Part shown: positions 1 through 7,953 of the stretch, one piece after another
How the letters are laid out: every line of letters starts with the position of its first letter
How positions within the stretch are numbered: position 1 is the first letter of the stretch
NCBI GenBank assembly: GCA_032160545.1
Contig: JAVHVN010000159.1
Location: forward strand, 12,603 to 76,602
Direction of reading: 5' to 3'
DNA from: DATGFB01 sp032160545
GTDB lineage: Bacteria; Actinomycetota; Actinomycetes; Mycobacteriales; Jatrophihabitantaceae
Length of the DNA: 64,000 bases
Made by a program: the position numbers and the translations under genes
Notes under the pieces: model-generated
The model's database searches: none
Told to the model about the DNA's origin: nothing
Seen by the model: only the letters and a program-made list of their open reading frames with translations

Positions 1-26
1 GACCTCGGCATGACAGGCTGGTCTGC

Positions 27-224
27 ATGAGCGACGCAAGCGAGAACGCCAAGCCGGCTACCGGGGACGACCCGAAGGACCGATTCCGCGAGGCACTCGA
101 GCGCAAGCGCGGTCGCCAGGCCGAGCGCTCCGCCGCAGGCGATGGTCACGGCGACTCGAAGGTCCATGGCTCCTCGAGCGCCGTCGGCGGCAAGCGGACG
201 TTCCGCCGCAAGAGCGGCGGCTGA
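27..224 (+). CDS. DUF5302 family small protein
   Basis: A 65-residue, highly charged soluble protein with no signal peptide or membrane segment. The pattern of an acidic N-terminus, a KxxFREALERK helix, then a His/Gly/Ser-rich stretch with SKVHG and a C-terminal RTFRRKSGG is that of the actinobacterial DUF5302 family, and the length is normal for it. No function is established for the family. It stands alone; the next gene begins 223 bp away after two perfect inverted repeats. Confidence 0.85.
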   Translation: MSDASENAKPATGDDPKDRFREALERKRGRQAERSAAGDGHGDSKVHGSSSAVGGKRTFRRKSGG

Positions 225-275
225 CGAGGGGCCGCTCTGCGCGGCCCGGCGTTGTTGTCTGATATGTGATCGATG

Positions 276-304
276 TAGCCAGATTCATTCGATGAATCTG
301 GCTA
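276..304. terminator. Perfect 13-bp inverted repeat after the DUF5302 gene
   Basis: Two 13-bp arms (276-288 and 292-304) are exact reverse complements around a TCG loop. The site is 50 bp after the DUF5302 stop and lies in an island of lower GC. There is no clear T-tract on either side, so it could be a terminator or an operator for the downstream glucanase gene. Confidence 0.5.
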
Positions 305-357
305 ATCGTGCCACACACCCGCTACTGCACGCATGAAGCTGTCTCCCACATTGCCAT

Positions 358-399
358 TCATATGATGATTCCGCACGCTTTTCCTCGTTCATCATATGA
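358..399. promoter_or_regulatory. 11-bp inverted repeat upstream of the GH16 gene
   Basis: Arms at 358-368 and 389-399 are exact reverse complements (core TCATATGATGA) separated by 20 bp. The region is AT-rich for this genome and ends 48 bp before the GH16 start. This could be a dimeric repressor operator or a leader stem-loop. The assignment is inference from symmetry and position only. Confidence 0.4.
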
Positions 400-447
400 C
401 TTCGGTCGGCAATCGTCGCATCGGCCGTCCATCTGGGGAGATCGGTC

Positions 448-1353
448 ATGTCTGCTGGTATTCGTCTACGCCGGCCCCGCCGCTTACGAGGCGGCCTCGC
501 CGTCGCCGCTGCCGCGGCACTCGTCGCCACGCTGGTCGCGCCGGCGCCGTTGGGCGCCTCGGGTCCGGCCGGCCCGGCATGCGGGGCGCCGGTCGCGAAG
601 GCTTCCGGTGGCAACTGGACGTGCACGTTCGCTGACGAGTTCAGCGGCGCGAACATCGACACCACCAAGTGGCACGCCTACACCTCGATCCCGGGCGGTT
701 TCCGCGGTGGTGACGAGTGCTATTCGCCGAACAACGTCAAGATCACCTCGGGCGCGCTGCAACTGACAGCGACCAGGAGTGCGACGACGTTCGACTGCGC
801 GGGCGTCCCTGGCAGGTACCGCAGCGGCATGCTGCTGACCAAGGGTCTGTTCAGCCAGGCGTACGGCCGGTTCGAGATGCGAGCGAAAATCCCCGCAGGG
901 GTGGGGTTTCAGCCCGCATTCTGGATGCTGCCGCAGAACCCCTACGGCAGCCGGGGGTACAGCTACGGCGAGATCGACGTCATGGAGGCGTGGGGCACCT
1001 TTCCGGGGATCGCCTCGCCACACCTGCACTACGCGAGCACCCCGGGTACCCCCATGAGCGGCAACTACTGCTTGGTCCCGACCAGCGCAACGGCCTACCA
1101 CACCTATGCCGTCGAGTGGACGAGCACGAGGATGACCTTCAAGTACGACGGCCGCACCTGCTGGAGCACCGGATGGAAGCCGATTGCGGGATACCAACCG
1201 GCCGGCTCGGTGGCGCCTGCCCCGTTCGACCAGAAGTTCTACCTGATCGTCAACCTGGCGATGGGCGGTGCGACCACGCCGACCAACCGCGCGAGCGTGC
1301 TGACGAGGTTCCCCGCGACGATGTCGGTCGACTACATCCGCGCCTGGAAGTAG
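448..1353 (+). CDS. Secreted GH16-family glycoside hydrolase (beta-1,3-glucanase type)
   Basis: 301 residues. A basic N-terminus followed by a hydrophobic stretch (about 15-38) makes a Sec signal peptide. The rest is a GH16 jelly-roll: a DEFSGANIDTTKWH opening, the 'YGRFEMRAKIP' strand, and the family signature EIDVME at about 175-180, whose two Glu are nucleophile and acid/base with Asp177 between them. GH16 enzymes retain stereochemistry and cut beta-1,3 or mixed beta-glucans, galactans or xyloglucan; this subtype most resembles endo-beta-1,3-glucanases, but substrate cannot be fixed by eye. The ATG has a GGGGAG ribosome site 7 nt upstream. It is monocistronic, with inverted repeats in its upstream region. 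There is no carbohydrate-binding module. Confidence 0.9.
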   Translation: MSAGIRLRRPRRLRGGLAVAAAAALVATLVAPAPLGASGPAGPACGAPVAKASGGNWTCTFADEFSGANIDTTKWHAYTSIPGGFRGGDECYSPNNVKITSGALQLTATRSATTFDCAGVPGRYRSGMLLTKGLFSQAYGRFEMRAKIPAGVGFQPAFWMLPQNPYGSRGYSYGEIDVMEAWGTFPGIASPHLHYASTPGTPMSGNYCLVPTSATAYHTYAVEWTSTRMTFKYDGRTCWSTGWKPIAGYQPAGSVAPAPFDQKFYLIVNLAMGGATTPTNRASVLTRFPATMSVDYIRAWK

Positions 1354-1462
1354 CGCGGCTTGCCCAGGCGGCCGCGCGGCGGGCGAGCGCCGGTGCTGGC
1401 ACCCGCCGACGGATCGTGTCAGCGCCCTCGTCCGCGGACCTGATCGGTCGTAGCGTTCTGGC

Positions 1463-1726
1463 ATGGCCAGCGGCCGAGGCGCATCGAGCCGGAACCCGGA
1501 TCACGGGACGCCCTGCCACGACTGCGGCAGGGCGGTCACCGGGCGGCCGAAGCGCTCCATGACCGGCAACCGGTTGTGCGAGGGCTGCGCGACGCGGCTC
1601 GACGCCGCCACCGCCGCCCAGCTGGCGATGGGAGGCCTTACCAGCGCGTGCGCCACCGCGGCGTGGCTGCAACGACCCCTGCAGCACGTCCTCGCGCACC
1701 GGCATCACGGTGCGAGCAAGCCGTAA
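1463..1726 (+). CDS. Small hypothetical protein with paired CxxC motifs
   Basis: 87 residues with CHDC near residue 18 and CEGC near 40, spaced as in a treble-clef or zinc-ribbon knuckle, then an Ala-rich helix and a His-rich tail. Third positions are strongly G/C, consistent with coding. No ribosome site is obvious before the ATG. The 3' end overlaps the convergent gene by 22 bp. I do not recognise the family; metal binding is inferred only from the cysteines. Confidence 0.55.
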   Translation: MASGRGASSRNPDHGTPCHDCGRAVTGRPKRSMTGNRLCEGCATRLDAATAAQLAMGGLTSACATAAWLQRPLQHVLAHRHHGASKP

Positions 1727-2010
1727 TTCCCTATCAGCACCGCGGGCCGGGCCACCGGAGCCTCGATCACTCGCGCGCCGAGTTCGCGCTGGAATTCGAG
1801 GAACGCCGGCAGCTCCGACAAGGGGTTGACCTCAGCCGTGTGCGCGGCCAGGTGCACGAAACCGTGCTCGTCAGGCAGTCGCAGGGTCGCATAGCGGAAC
1901 CCGTCCGGCTGCGCCGCGGCGAGCGCCGCGTAGACGCCCGCCACGAGGCGTTCGTTCTCGTCGCTGCTCTGCGGTGTGGTCGTGTAACGCACTACGGAGA
2001 TTCGGCTCAT
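1705..2010 (-). CDS. Hypothetical protein, possibly ABM-type alpha/beta barrel
   Basis: 101 residues, soluble, no signal peptide. The order of an N-terminal strand (ISVVRYTTTP), a helix, the strand FRYATLRLPDEHGFVHLAAH, a helix with FLEFQREL and a last strand resembles dimeric ferredoxin-like monooxygenase/stress-response proteins (ABM fold). No catalytic residue can be assigned. It is convergent with the CxxC protein, overlapping it by 22 bp, and divergent from nothing close; its own upstream region lies next to the cold-shock gene's 3' end. Confidence 0.7.
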   Translation of the reverse strand: MSRISVVRYTTTPQSSDENERLVAGVYAALAAAQPDGFRYATLRLPDEHGFVHLAAHTAEVNPLSELPAFLEFQRELGARVIEAPVARPAVLIGNYGLLAP

Positions 2011-2196
2011 GTGGAGACAGACCTCGGCTGCGGCCGAAACTCATCGCGTCGCAATCGGATGAGTTGAACGAGCGAACGACGTGGCCGCGCTCGCGGCGTT
2101 GCTGCGATACGACGCCGAGGGCACACACCGCGCACAGCGACGCCGGAGGGACCGGGCACCGGCCGGGCTGTGCCCGGGCCGGTGCTCACGGAACGA

Positions 2197-2403
2197 TCAG
2201 AGAACGCGGACGTCCGAGGCCTGCGGACCCTTGGGACCTGCGGTCGTCTCGAATTCAACTTTCTGGTTCTCATCGAGGCTGCGGTAGCCGCCGGTGTCGG
2301 CGAGCGCGGAGAAATGGACGAACACGTCCGGGCCGCCGCCCTCGACCTCGATGAAGCCGAAGCCCTTCTCGGCGTTGAACCACTTGACAGTTCCCTGTGT
2401 CAC
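2197..2403 (-). CDS. Cold-shock domain protein
   Basis: 68 residues from a GTG start preceded by a strong GGAAGGGG ribosome site. The protein is a single OB-fold cold-shock domain with RNP1 (KGFGFIEV) and RNP2 (VFVHFSAL) and ends in a [16 protein letters not shown] tail, as in CspA-type proteins of actinobacteria. These bind single-stranded RNA/DNA and act as RNA chaperones. The upstream leader is long and contains a 28-bp hairpin, in keeping with the structured leaders of csp genes. A longer frame extends upstream, but the start chosen is supported by the ribosome site and family length. Confidence 0.95.
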   Translation of the reverse strand: MTQGTVKWFNAEKGFGFIEVEGGGPDVFVHFSALADTGGYRSLDENQKVEFETTAGPKGPQASDVRVL

Positions 2404-2872
2404 TGAGTGCCCCTTCCAGGACTGCGGGCGCCGCGCGATGCGGCGGCCCTGGCCGTGAATCTTCTGCTGCGGCCCGCCGCCTGATCGGGAAGCGCAAACG
2501 CCCGCGGAAAGCCGGAAGAACCAGCTCCGCGGGCGCGACATGAAACCACGAACACAAAACCAAAGACCAGTCGGTACAACGTACAGCCACCCCGATTCGT
2601 TCCCGGCGGCGGTAGGCCACCGGCGATTGCCCTCCGCCGAGCAGCATGGCGGCCTTCCCGCCCTGCAACCGCCCGGGGATCCCACGAGTTCCCGTGTCGG
2701 GAGGTCCCTCCCGACACGGCATGGTCGACAAACCGGCGGAAAGCCATTCACTTGTCTCGTTAGCACCCTGTAAACTTTTTGCATTGGTATGCGTGGCGCG
2801 CCCTGTCCGAATGATCATCTGTGATAGGTCCGCGCCGTGTCACCCCACGATGTCTGGCGCTGGAGGTCACCG
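2404..2872. other. Intergenic region between csp and the flavohemoglobin gene
   Basis: 469 bp without a credible gene. It must hold divergent promoters: the csp leader (minus strand) and the flavohemoglobin promoter (plus strand). A plus-strand TTCACT - 18 nt - TAAACT pair near 2747-2776 could be a -35/-10 box for the flavohemoglobin gene. A perfect hairpin lies at 2692-2719. Short frames here lack coding character. Confidence 0.5.
2692..2719. promoter_or_regulatory. Perfect 13-bp hairpin in the csp/flavohemoglobin intergenic region
   Basis: Arms at 2692-2704 and 2707-2719 are perfect reverse complements with only a TC loop. It lies about 290 bp upstream of the csp start, so it may be in a long cold-shock leader RNA, or may be a protein-binding palindrome between the two divergent genes. 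There is no T-tract after it. Confidence 0.45.
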
Positions 2873-4303
2873 GTGGGTTTGCGCAGCGCGCTGCGGCGCT
2901 GGTTCTCGGACAGCGACGACCGTGACGACCCGTCTGCGGGCGACCTCGTCGCTCAGCAGGTCGCCGAGGCTGATCGGTACTGGGACGCCTCCCTCGCCCG
3001 ATCCCTGCTCGACGACGAGGGCCGCCGGGTGGCAGCGCCGCCGATCGCGGCTCCCGGCGGATTGGTCGTCGGCAACGTCGAGCGACGCATACCGCCCGTC
3101 GAACTGCCCGAGTTCTACGTTGCGCAGGCGCCTGCGCCCCCGCCGAAGCCGATCTTCCCCGCGGGGCAGACGGAGTACGACCCCGAACTGGTGAGAGAGG
3201 CGTTCTCGTTCGTCAGCGACCAGGCCGACCGGTTGGTGGCCGAGTTCTACGCCGAGCTCTTCCTGCGGGTCGACGAGGCCATCACGATGTTCCCGTCGAG
3301 CATGACCCGGCAGCGCCAGGAGTTCGGCCGCGCTGTCGTGCAGTGGATCGTCGCCGACAACCCGGCGGAACTGTCGGCGCACCTCGAGCAACTCGGTGAC
3401 GACCACCGCAAGTTCAACGTCGAGCCACGCCACTACGAGCTGGCGGGCGCCGCGATGGTCAGCGCCTGGAAGCGACTGGCCGGCGACAGGTGGACCGACG
3501 CGCATGAGACGGCCATCGTCGGCAGCTACACCCGGCTCGCCTCGGTGATGATCGACGGCGCGATGCGGCACGCGACGCAGCCCGCCACGTGGGGCGCCCA
3601 GGTGGTCGATCACCAGCGCGTGTCCCAGGACTTCGCCGTCGTCCGCATCCAGCCCGACGCGCCCTACCCCTACAAGGCCGGCCAGTACCTGACCCTCGAG
3701 ATCCCCTCGCACCGGCGGGTATGGCGCTCGATGTCCATCGCCAGTGCGCCTCGGTTCGACAACACCTTCGACATCCAGGTCCGCGCGGTCGGGGGTTCCG
3801 GCGTCTCCGCGGCCCTCGTCGCGCATTCCCAGGTCGGCGATCGGCTCACGCTCGGCCCGCCTCGAGGCAACGACCTCGTGGTCGAGCCGGGGACCGCGCC
3901 CGGCGGCCTGCTGTGCGTCGCGTCGGGCACCGGCGCAGCGCCGATCACCGCTGTCGTCGAGTCGGTGCTGGGCTGGACCGAACCACCGCGCCTGTACACG
4001 TTCGTGGGCGGCCGCACCCGCGGGGACACCTACTCGGTCGATCGGATGTCGAAGTTGATCCACGCAGGCGGCTACTGGCCGACCGCCGAGGTGCACGCCG
4101 TGCTGTCGGACGACCCGACCTCCGAGGGCTACCACGGGCGGGTCGAGGAGCTGGTGCCGAGGCTGCGCGACTGGGCGACGCTCGGAGTCGACGTCCTCGT
4201 CGCGGGTCCGGATTCCATGATCGCCGTGACGGTCGCCGAACTCGGCGACTGCGGCGTGCCGCTCGGCAAGATCCACTTCGACCGGTTCGAGATGGCGAGC
4301 TGA
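2873..4303 (+). CDS. Flavohemoglobin-like protein (globin plus FAD/NAD reductase), putative NO dioxygenase
   Basis: 476 residues from GTG 2873, chosen because GGAGGT lies 5 nt upstream; a GTG at 2837 would add 12 residues. After a ~100-residue N-terminal extension of unknown role comes a globin domain (about 103-230) with a B10-type Tyr in FYAELF near 126 and proximal His near 178 (DDHRKFNVEPRHY). A ferredoxin-reductase FAD domain follows (RSMS near 285, where most family members have RxYS) and an NAD domain (GTGAAP near 352). Flavohemoglobins turn NO plus O2 into nitrate using NAD(P)H. The nitric oxide synthase gene begins 89 bp downstream, so the protein may remove the NO made there or supply electrons to it. 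The modified FAD motif resembles the divergent actinobacterial type. Confidence 0.88.
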   Translation: MGLRSALRRWFSDSDDRDDPSAGDLVAQQVAEADRYWDASLARSLLDDEGRRVAAPPIAAPGGLVVGNVERRIPPVELPEFYVAQAPAPPPKPIFPAGQTEYDPELVREAFSFVSDQADRLVAEFYAELFLRVDEAITMFPSSMTRQRQEFGRAVVQWIVADNPAELSAHLEQLGDDHRKFNVEPRHYELAGAAMVSAWKRLAGDRWTDAHETAIVGSYTRLASVMIDGAMRHATQPATWGAQVVDHQRVSQDFAVVRIQPDAPYPYKAGQYLTLEIPSHRRVWRSMSIASAPRFDNTFDIQVRAVGGSGVSAALVAHSQVGDRLTLGPPRGNDLVVEPGTAPGGLLCVASGTGAAPITAVVESVLGWTEPPRLYTFVGGRTRGDTYSVDRMSKLIHAGGYWPTAEVHAVLSDDPTSEGYHGRVEELVPRLRDWATLGVDVLVAGPDSMIAVTVAELGDCGVPLGKIHFDRFEMAS

Positions 4304-4392
4304 CGGGTGCCGGCCCGCTCGACCCTCCCCACCCTCCCGATCATGACCGCGGCGCGTCTGCCGACGGCTCGATAACTCTGGTTGGTATTCCC

Positions 4393-5655
4393 ATGGCCTC
4401 AGCCTGGTCCGAGGGCTGCCCAGTAACGCATTCCACCTCCACAGACAGTGCCGTTGCGCACCTGCGCGACACCGAGGCCGTCGACCTCGGCGAGGCCGTC
4501 GAATTCGTCGATCAGTTCCACGCCGAGAACCCCGACGCCGGCGATCGGGTCGCGCGCACGGTCCGGGTGGCCAGCTCCATCGCCGAGACCGGGACGTACC
4601 GGCACACCGCTGCCGAACTCGTCTGGGGCGCGCGGGTGGCCTGGCGCAACAGCGCGCGCTGCATCGGCCGGCTCTACTGGAACAGCCTGCAGGTGCGCGA
4701 CCTACGCGACGTCCGGGACGCCGACTCCGTCGCCGCACACTGCCGGGAACATCTGCGGATCGCGGCCAACGGCGGCAAGATCCGCCCGGTCATCACGGTC
4801 TTCGCCGCGGACGAACCCGGGCGCCCCGGGCCGCAGATCTGGAACGAGCAGCTCGTCCGCTACGCCGGCTACCAGCAGCCCGACGGAAGCGTCCTCGGCG
4901 ATCCTCGGTACGTCGGGTTCACCGAGTACGTCGGCAGCCTGGGATGGCAAGCGCCGAGCGAGCCCAGCGCGTTCGACGTGCTCCCGCTGGTGATCCGGTC
5001 GAACGAGGAGGGTCCCACCGTCCACCCGCTGACGGCGCAGGACGTCCTCGAGGTTGCGTTGTCGCACCCGGAGTTCCCGTGGTTCGCCGCCCTGGGCCTG
5101 AGGTGGCACGCGGTGCCGGCGATCAGCAACATGCCGCTGCGCATAGGGGGCGTCACCTACCCCGCCGCGCCGTTCAACGGCTGGTACATGGGCACCGAGA
5201 TCGGCGCGAGAAACCTTGTCGACCGGGACCGCTACAACCTCAGCAGAGTGGTGGCCGAACTCATCGGCCTCGACACCTCGTCCGAGCAGACGCTGTGGCG
5301 CGACCGCGCCGTCATCGAGATCAACCGTGCCGTCCTGCACTCCTTCGACGCCGCCGGAGTCAGCATCGCCGACCACCACACCGAATCGGCCCGCTTCCTG
5401 CAGCACCTGGCCAGGGAGGAGCGGGCCGGACGCACCTGCCCCGCGGACTGGAGCTGGATCGTGCCGCCGATCTCCGGCGGGCTGACGCCGGTGTTCCACC
5501 GTTACTACGACGAGGACATCAGCGGGCCGCGGTTCTGTCCGGACCCGGGGCGCGGGCCAGGCGCGCCGCCCGGCTCGCAGCCGAGCGAGGACGGGATCCG
5601 GCAACGTCTCTCCTCCCTCGCGGCGCACCGGCTGAGCCGGCACCTCGCCCGCTGA
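4393..5655 (+). CDS. nos: Bacterial nitric oxide synthase, oxygenase domain only
   Basis: 420 residues, oxygenase domain only as in other bacterial NOS (about 360-370), with slightly longer ends. The heme-thiolate Cys90 lies in WRNSARCIGRLYW; the arginine-binding Glu269 lies in FNGWYMGTEIGARN; the distal SNMPLRIGG and the pterin-side PPISGGLTPVFH segments are present. The enzyme makes NO and citrulline from arginine with tetrahydrobiopterin or tetrahydrofolate and needs an external reductase. The flavohemoglobin gene upstream encodes an FAD/NAD reductase module and an NO dioxygenase. The start ATG lacks a good ribosome site, so it may be coupled to upstream translation. The stop codon lies inside a 20-bp tandem repeat, so the C-terminal residues could vary between strains. 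Confidence 0.94.
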   Translation: MASAWSEGCPVTHSTSTDSAVAHLRDTEAVDLGEAVEFVDQFHAENPDAGDRVARTVRVASSIAETGTYRHTAAELVWGARVAWRNSARCIGRLYWNSLQVRDLRDVRDADSVAAHCREHLRIAANGGKIRPVITVFAADEPGRPGPQIWNEQLVRYAGYQQPDGSVLGDPRYVGFTEYVGSLGWQAPSEPSAFDVLPLVIRSNEEGPTVHPLTAQDVLEVALSHPEFPWFAALGLRWHAVPAISNMPLRIGGVTYPAAPFNGWYMGTEIGARNLVDRDRYNLSRVVAELIGLDTSSEQTLWRDRAVIEINRAVLHSFDAAGVSIADHHTESARFLQHLAREERAGRTCPADWSWIVPPISGGLTPVFHRYYDEDISGPRFCPDPGRGPGAPPGSQPSEDGIRQRLSSLAAHRLSRHLAR

Positions 5656-5690
5656 GCCGGCACTTCGCCCGCTGAGCCGGCACCTCGCCC
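5631..5690 (+). repeat. Three tandem 20-bp repeats across the nos stop codon
   Basis: Units at 5631-5650, 5651-5670 and 5671-5690 (consensus GCTGAGCCGGCACCTCGCCC) differ at one base, and five bases of a fourth unit follow. Because 20 is not a multiple of 3, each added or lost unit would shift the frame. The in-frame TGA sits at 5653-5655, at the start of unit 2. Confidence 0.95.
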
Positions 5691-5706
5691 GCTGATCAGC
5701 ACCGTG

Positions 5707-5790
5707 GTGTTCGCGCAAGCCGACGACTTTCAATCGCAATTTCGCCACTGCGGTTCGGAAATCTTGCGCCAAACTCTTGCGAAATACCTA
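5707..5790. promoter_or_regulatory. Repeated CTTGCG motifs in front of the GH87 gene
   Basis: CTTGCG occurs on the plus strand at 5763 and 5776 (13 bp apart) and on the minus strand at 5713-5719 (CGCAAG). An ATTTCGC/GCGAAAT inverted pair spans the same stretch. The cluster lies about 80-150 bp before the glucanase start and is AT-richer than its surroundings. A regulator site is plausible, but the regulator is unknown. Confidence 0.3.
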
Positions 5791-5866
5791 CAGGCGCCCT
5801 ACTTTCGCCTCACTGTCTCTCCGGCTCGGCTCGGGGCGACTGCCCGGCAAGCGTCCACAGGTCGCG

Positions 5867-7933
5867 ATGAAGCGAGGTCACGCCGTGCCACACACCATCT
5901 CCGGGAGCACCGGTCGCGCAGCGAGCGCACGCGGGCGCGTCGCCGCGATCGCGGTGACGACCGCGGCGCTGGCCGCGGCGGCTCTTGTCGCCGGTCCGAG
6001 CCCGGCCTTCGCCGGCGCGCCGGCGAAGGCCGTCGCGACGCCCTCGCCGACCCGTGCCGCCCTCGACCCGGCGCTCGTCGCCGGCCGCGGTGCCGATCTC
6101 GGCATCACGGAGCAAGAGGCGGAGAACGCCGCGACGAACGGCACCGTCATCGGCCCGGACCGCTCGGCCTACACGCTGCCCGCGGAGGCGTCCGGTCGTA
6201 AGGCGGTGAGCCTCGCACCAGGGCAGTACGTCGAGTTCACCCTGCCCAGCGCGGCCAACGCGATCACCGTGCGCTACAGCCTCCCGGACGCCCCGAACGG
6301 TGGTGGCATCACCGCGCCGCTCGACGTCACCGTGAACGGCGGCCACCGCACGACCATGACGCTCACGTCGCAGTACGCGTGGCTCTACAACCAGTACCCG
6401 TTCTCGAACGACCCGAACGCCGATCTGCTGCACCCGGACTGGTGGATCACCGAATGCGGGTGCGTGCCCGCGGCGACGACGCCAACCCCCGTGATCACGA
6501 AGCCGTTCCGCCCGAACCACTTCTACGACGAGCAGCGCCTGCTGCTCGGCAAGACCTACCGCGCGGGCGACAAGGTCCGGCTCACAGTTCCGGCGGGCGG
6601 GGCCGTACCGGCGGTCGTCGACCTGCTCGACTCGCAGCTCGTCGCCAAGCCGTACGTCGACGGCGTGGCGGCCAACGTGCTGCTGTTCGGCGCCGACCCG
6701 ACCGGCCGGCGCGATTCGGCCGCGGCGCTGGACAAGGCGATCGCCTTCGCCAAGCGTCGGCACCTGAGCGTCTACATCCCGCCCGGCAGCTACCAGGTGA
6801 ACCGGCACATCATCGTCGACGACGTCACGATCGAGGGCGCCGGCAGCTGGTACACGATCATCAAGGGCCACGAGGTCACACTCAGCACGCCTGCCCCCGA
6901 CGGATCGGTGCACACCGGCGTCGGCTTCTACGGCAAGGACGCATCGGTCGGCGGCAGCACGAACGTGCACCTCTCCGGCTTCGCGATCGAGGGCGACGTC
7001 CGGGAGCGCATCGACACCGACCAGGTGAACGGCATCGGCGGGGCCCTGAACAATTCGACGATCGACGGCCTGTACATCCACCACACCAAGGTGGGCATGT
7101 GGTTCGACGGACCGATGACGAACCTGCGGCTGACCGACAACGTCATCGCCGACCAGATCGCCGACGGCATCAACTTCCACACCGGGGTAACCAACTCGCT
7201 CGCCTCGAACAACGTCATCCGAAACACCGGTGACGACGGCATGGCGATGTGGTCGGAGAGCACCGAGAACGCCGATGACACGTTCGACCACAACACCGTG
7301 CAGACGCCGGTGCTCGCCAACGGGATCGCGCTCTACGGCGGCACCGACAACACGATCTCGAGCAACCTCGTCGCCGACCCGATCCGCGAGGGCAGCGGCA
7401 TCCAGATCGGATCTCGCTTCGGCGCAGAGGCGTTCACCGGTCACGTGTGGATCACGGACAACACAACGGTCCGCGCCGGCACCTACGAGCTGAACTGGAA
7501 CATCGGCCTCGGGGCGATCTGGTTCTACGCACTGGAGAAGAACCTCGACGCGGACGTGGAGGTGGTCGGCGACAACTTTTTCGACAACACCTACAACGCG
7601 ATCATGCTCGTGAGCGACTGGCCGGTGAAGGACCTGTACTCGATCACGAACGTCCACTTCAAGGACGTCAAGGTCGACGGCACCGGCACCTCGGTGGTCA
7701 GCGCGCGGGCCGCCGGGTCGGCCTCCTTCGAGAACGTCGATGCTCGCAACGTCGGCGCGGTGGGGGTAAACAACTGCGGGTCCTTCCACTTCACGTCGGC
7801 GGGCTCCGAGTTCGCACTCACCGACCTGGGAAGCAACGACGGCGGCTGGCTCGCGCCGTGGGAACTGCCGAACACCATCACGTGCGCGGACCGGCCGGCG
7901 GTCGTGGTGCCTCCGCCGCCGTCCGCGTGGTGA
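5867..7933 (+). CDS. Secreted GH87-type alpha-1,3-glucanase (mycodextranase-like)
   Basis: About 688 residues. A long N-terminal segment with a hydrophobic core ending AFA/GAP is a Sec signal peptide. An N-terminal beta-sandwich region (about 60-240) is followed by a right-handed parallel beta-helix. In the helix, Asp433 (ADGINFH) and Asp456-Asp457 (NTGDDGMAMWS) have the +23, +1 spacing of the three catalytic Asp of characterised GH87 enzymes, which hydrolyse alpha-1,3-glucan of fungal walls or dental plaque. The start is uncertain: ATG 5867 or GTG 5885 (the latter has GCGAGG at good spacing); a frame from 5777 is less likely. It stands alone between nos and a minus-strand tRNA. With the GH16 enzyme it suggests attack on fungal wall glucans. 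Confidence 0.85.
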   Translation: MKRGHAVPHTISGSTGRAASARGRVAAIAVTTAALAAAALVAGPSPAFAGAPAKAVATPSPTRAALDPALVAGRGADLGITEQEAENAATNGTVIGPDRSAYTLPAEASGRKAVSLAPGQYVEFTLPSAANAITVRYSLPDAPNGGGITAPLDVTVNGGHRTTMTLTSQYAWLYNQYPFSNDPNADLLHPDWWITECGCVPAATTPTPVITKPFRPNHFYDEQRLLLGKTYRAGDKVRLTVPAGGAVPAVVDLLDSQLVAKPYVDGVAANVLLFGADPTGRRDSAAALDKAIAFAKRRHLSVYIPPGSYQVNRHIIVDDVTIEGAGSWYTIIKGHEVTLSTPAPDGSVHTGVGFYGKDASVGGSTNVHLSGFAIEGDVRERIDTDQVNGIGGALNNSTIDGLYIHHTKVGMWFDGPMTNLRLTDNVIADQIADGINFHTGVTNSLASNNVIRNTGDDGMAMWSESTENADDTFDHNTVQTPVLANGIALYGGTDNTISSNLVADPIREGSGIQIGSRFGAEAFTGHVWITDNTTVRAGTYELNWNIGLGAIWFYALEKNLDADVEVVGDNFFDNTYNAIMLVSDWPVKDLYSITNVHFKDVKVDGTGTSVVSARAAGSASFENVDARNVGAVGVNNCGSFHFTSAGSEFALTDLGSNDGGWLAPWELPNTITCADRPAVVVPPPPSAW

Positions 7934-7953
7934 GCGGGGGCGGTCGACAACGT

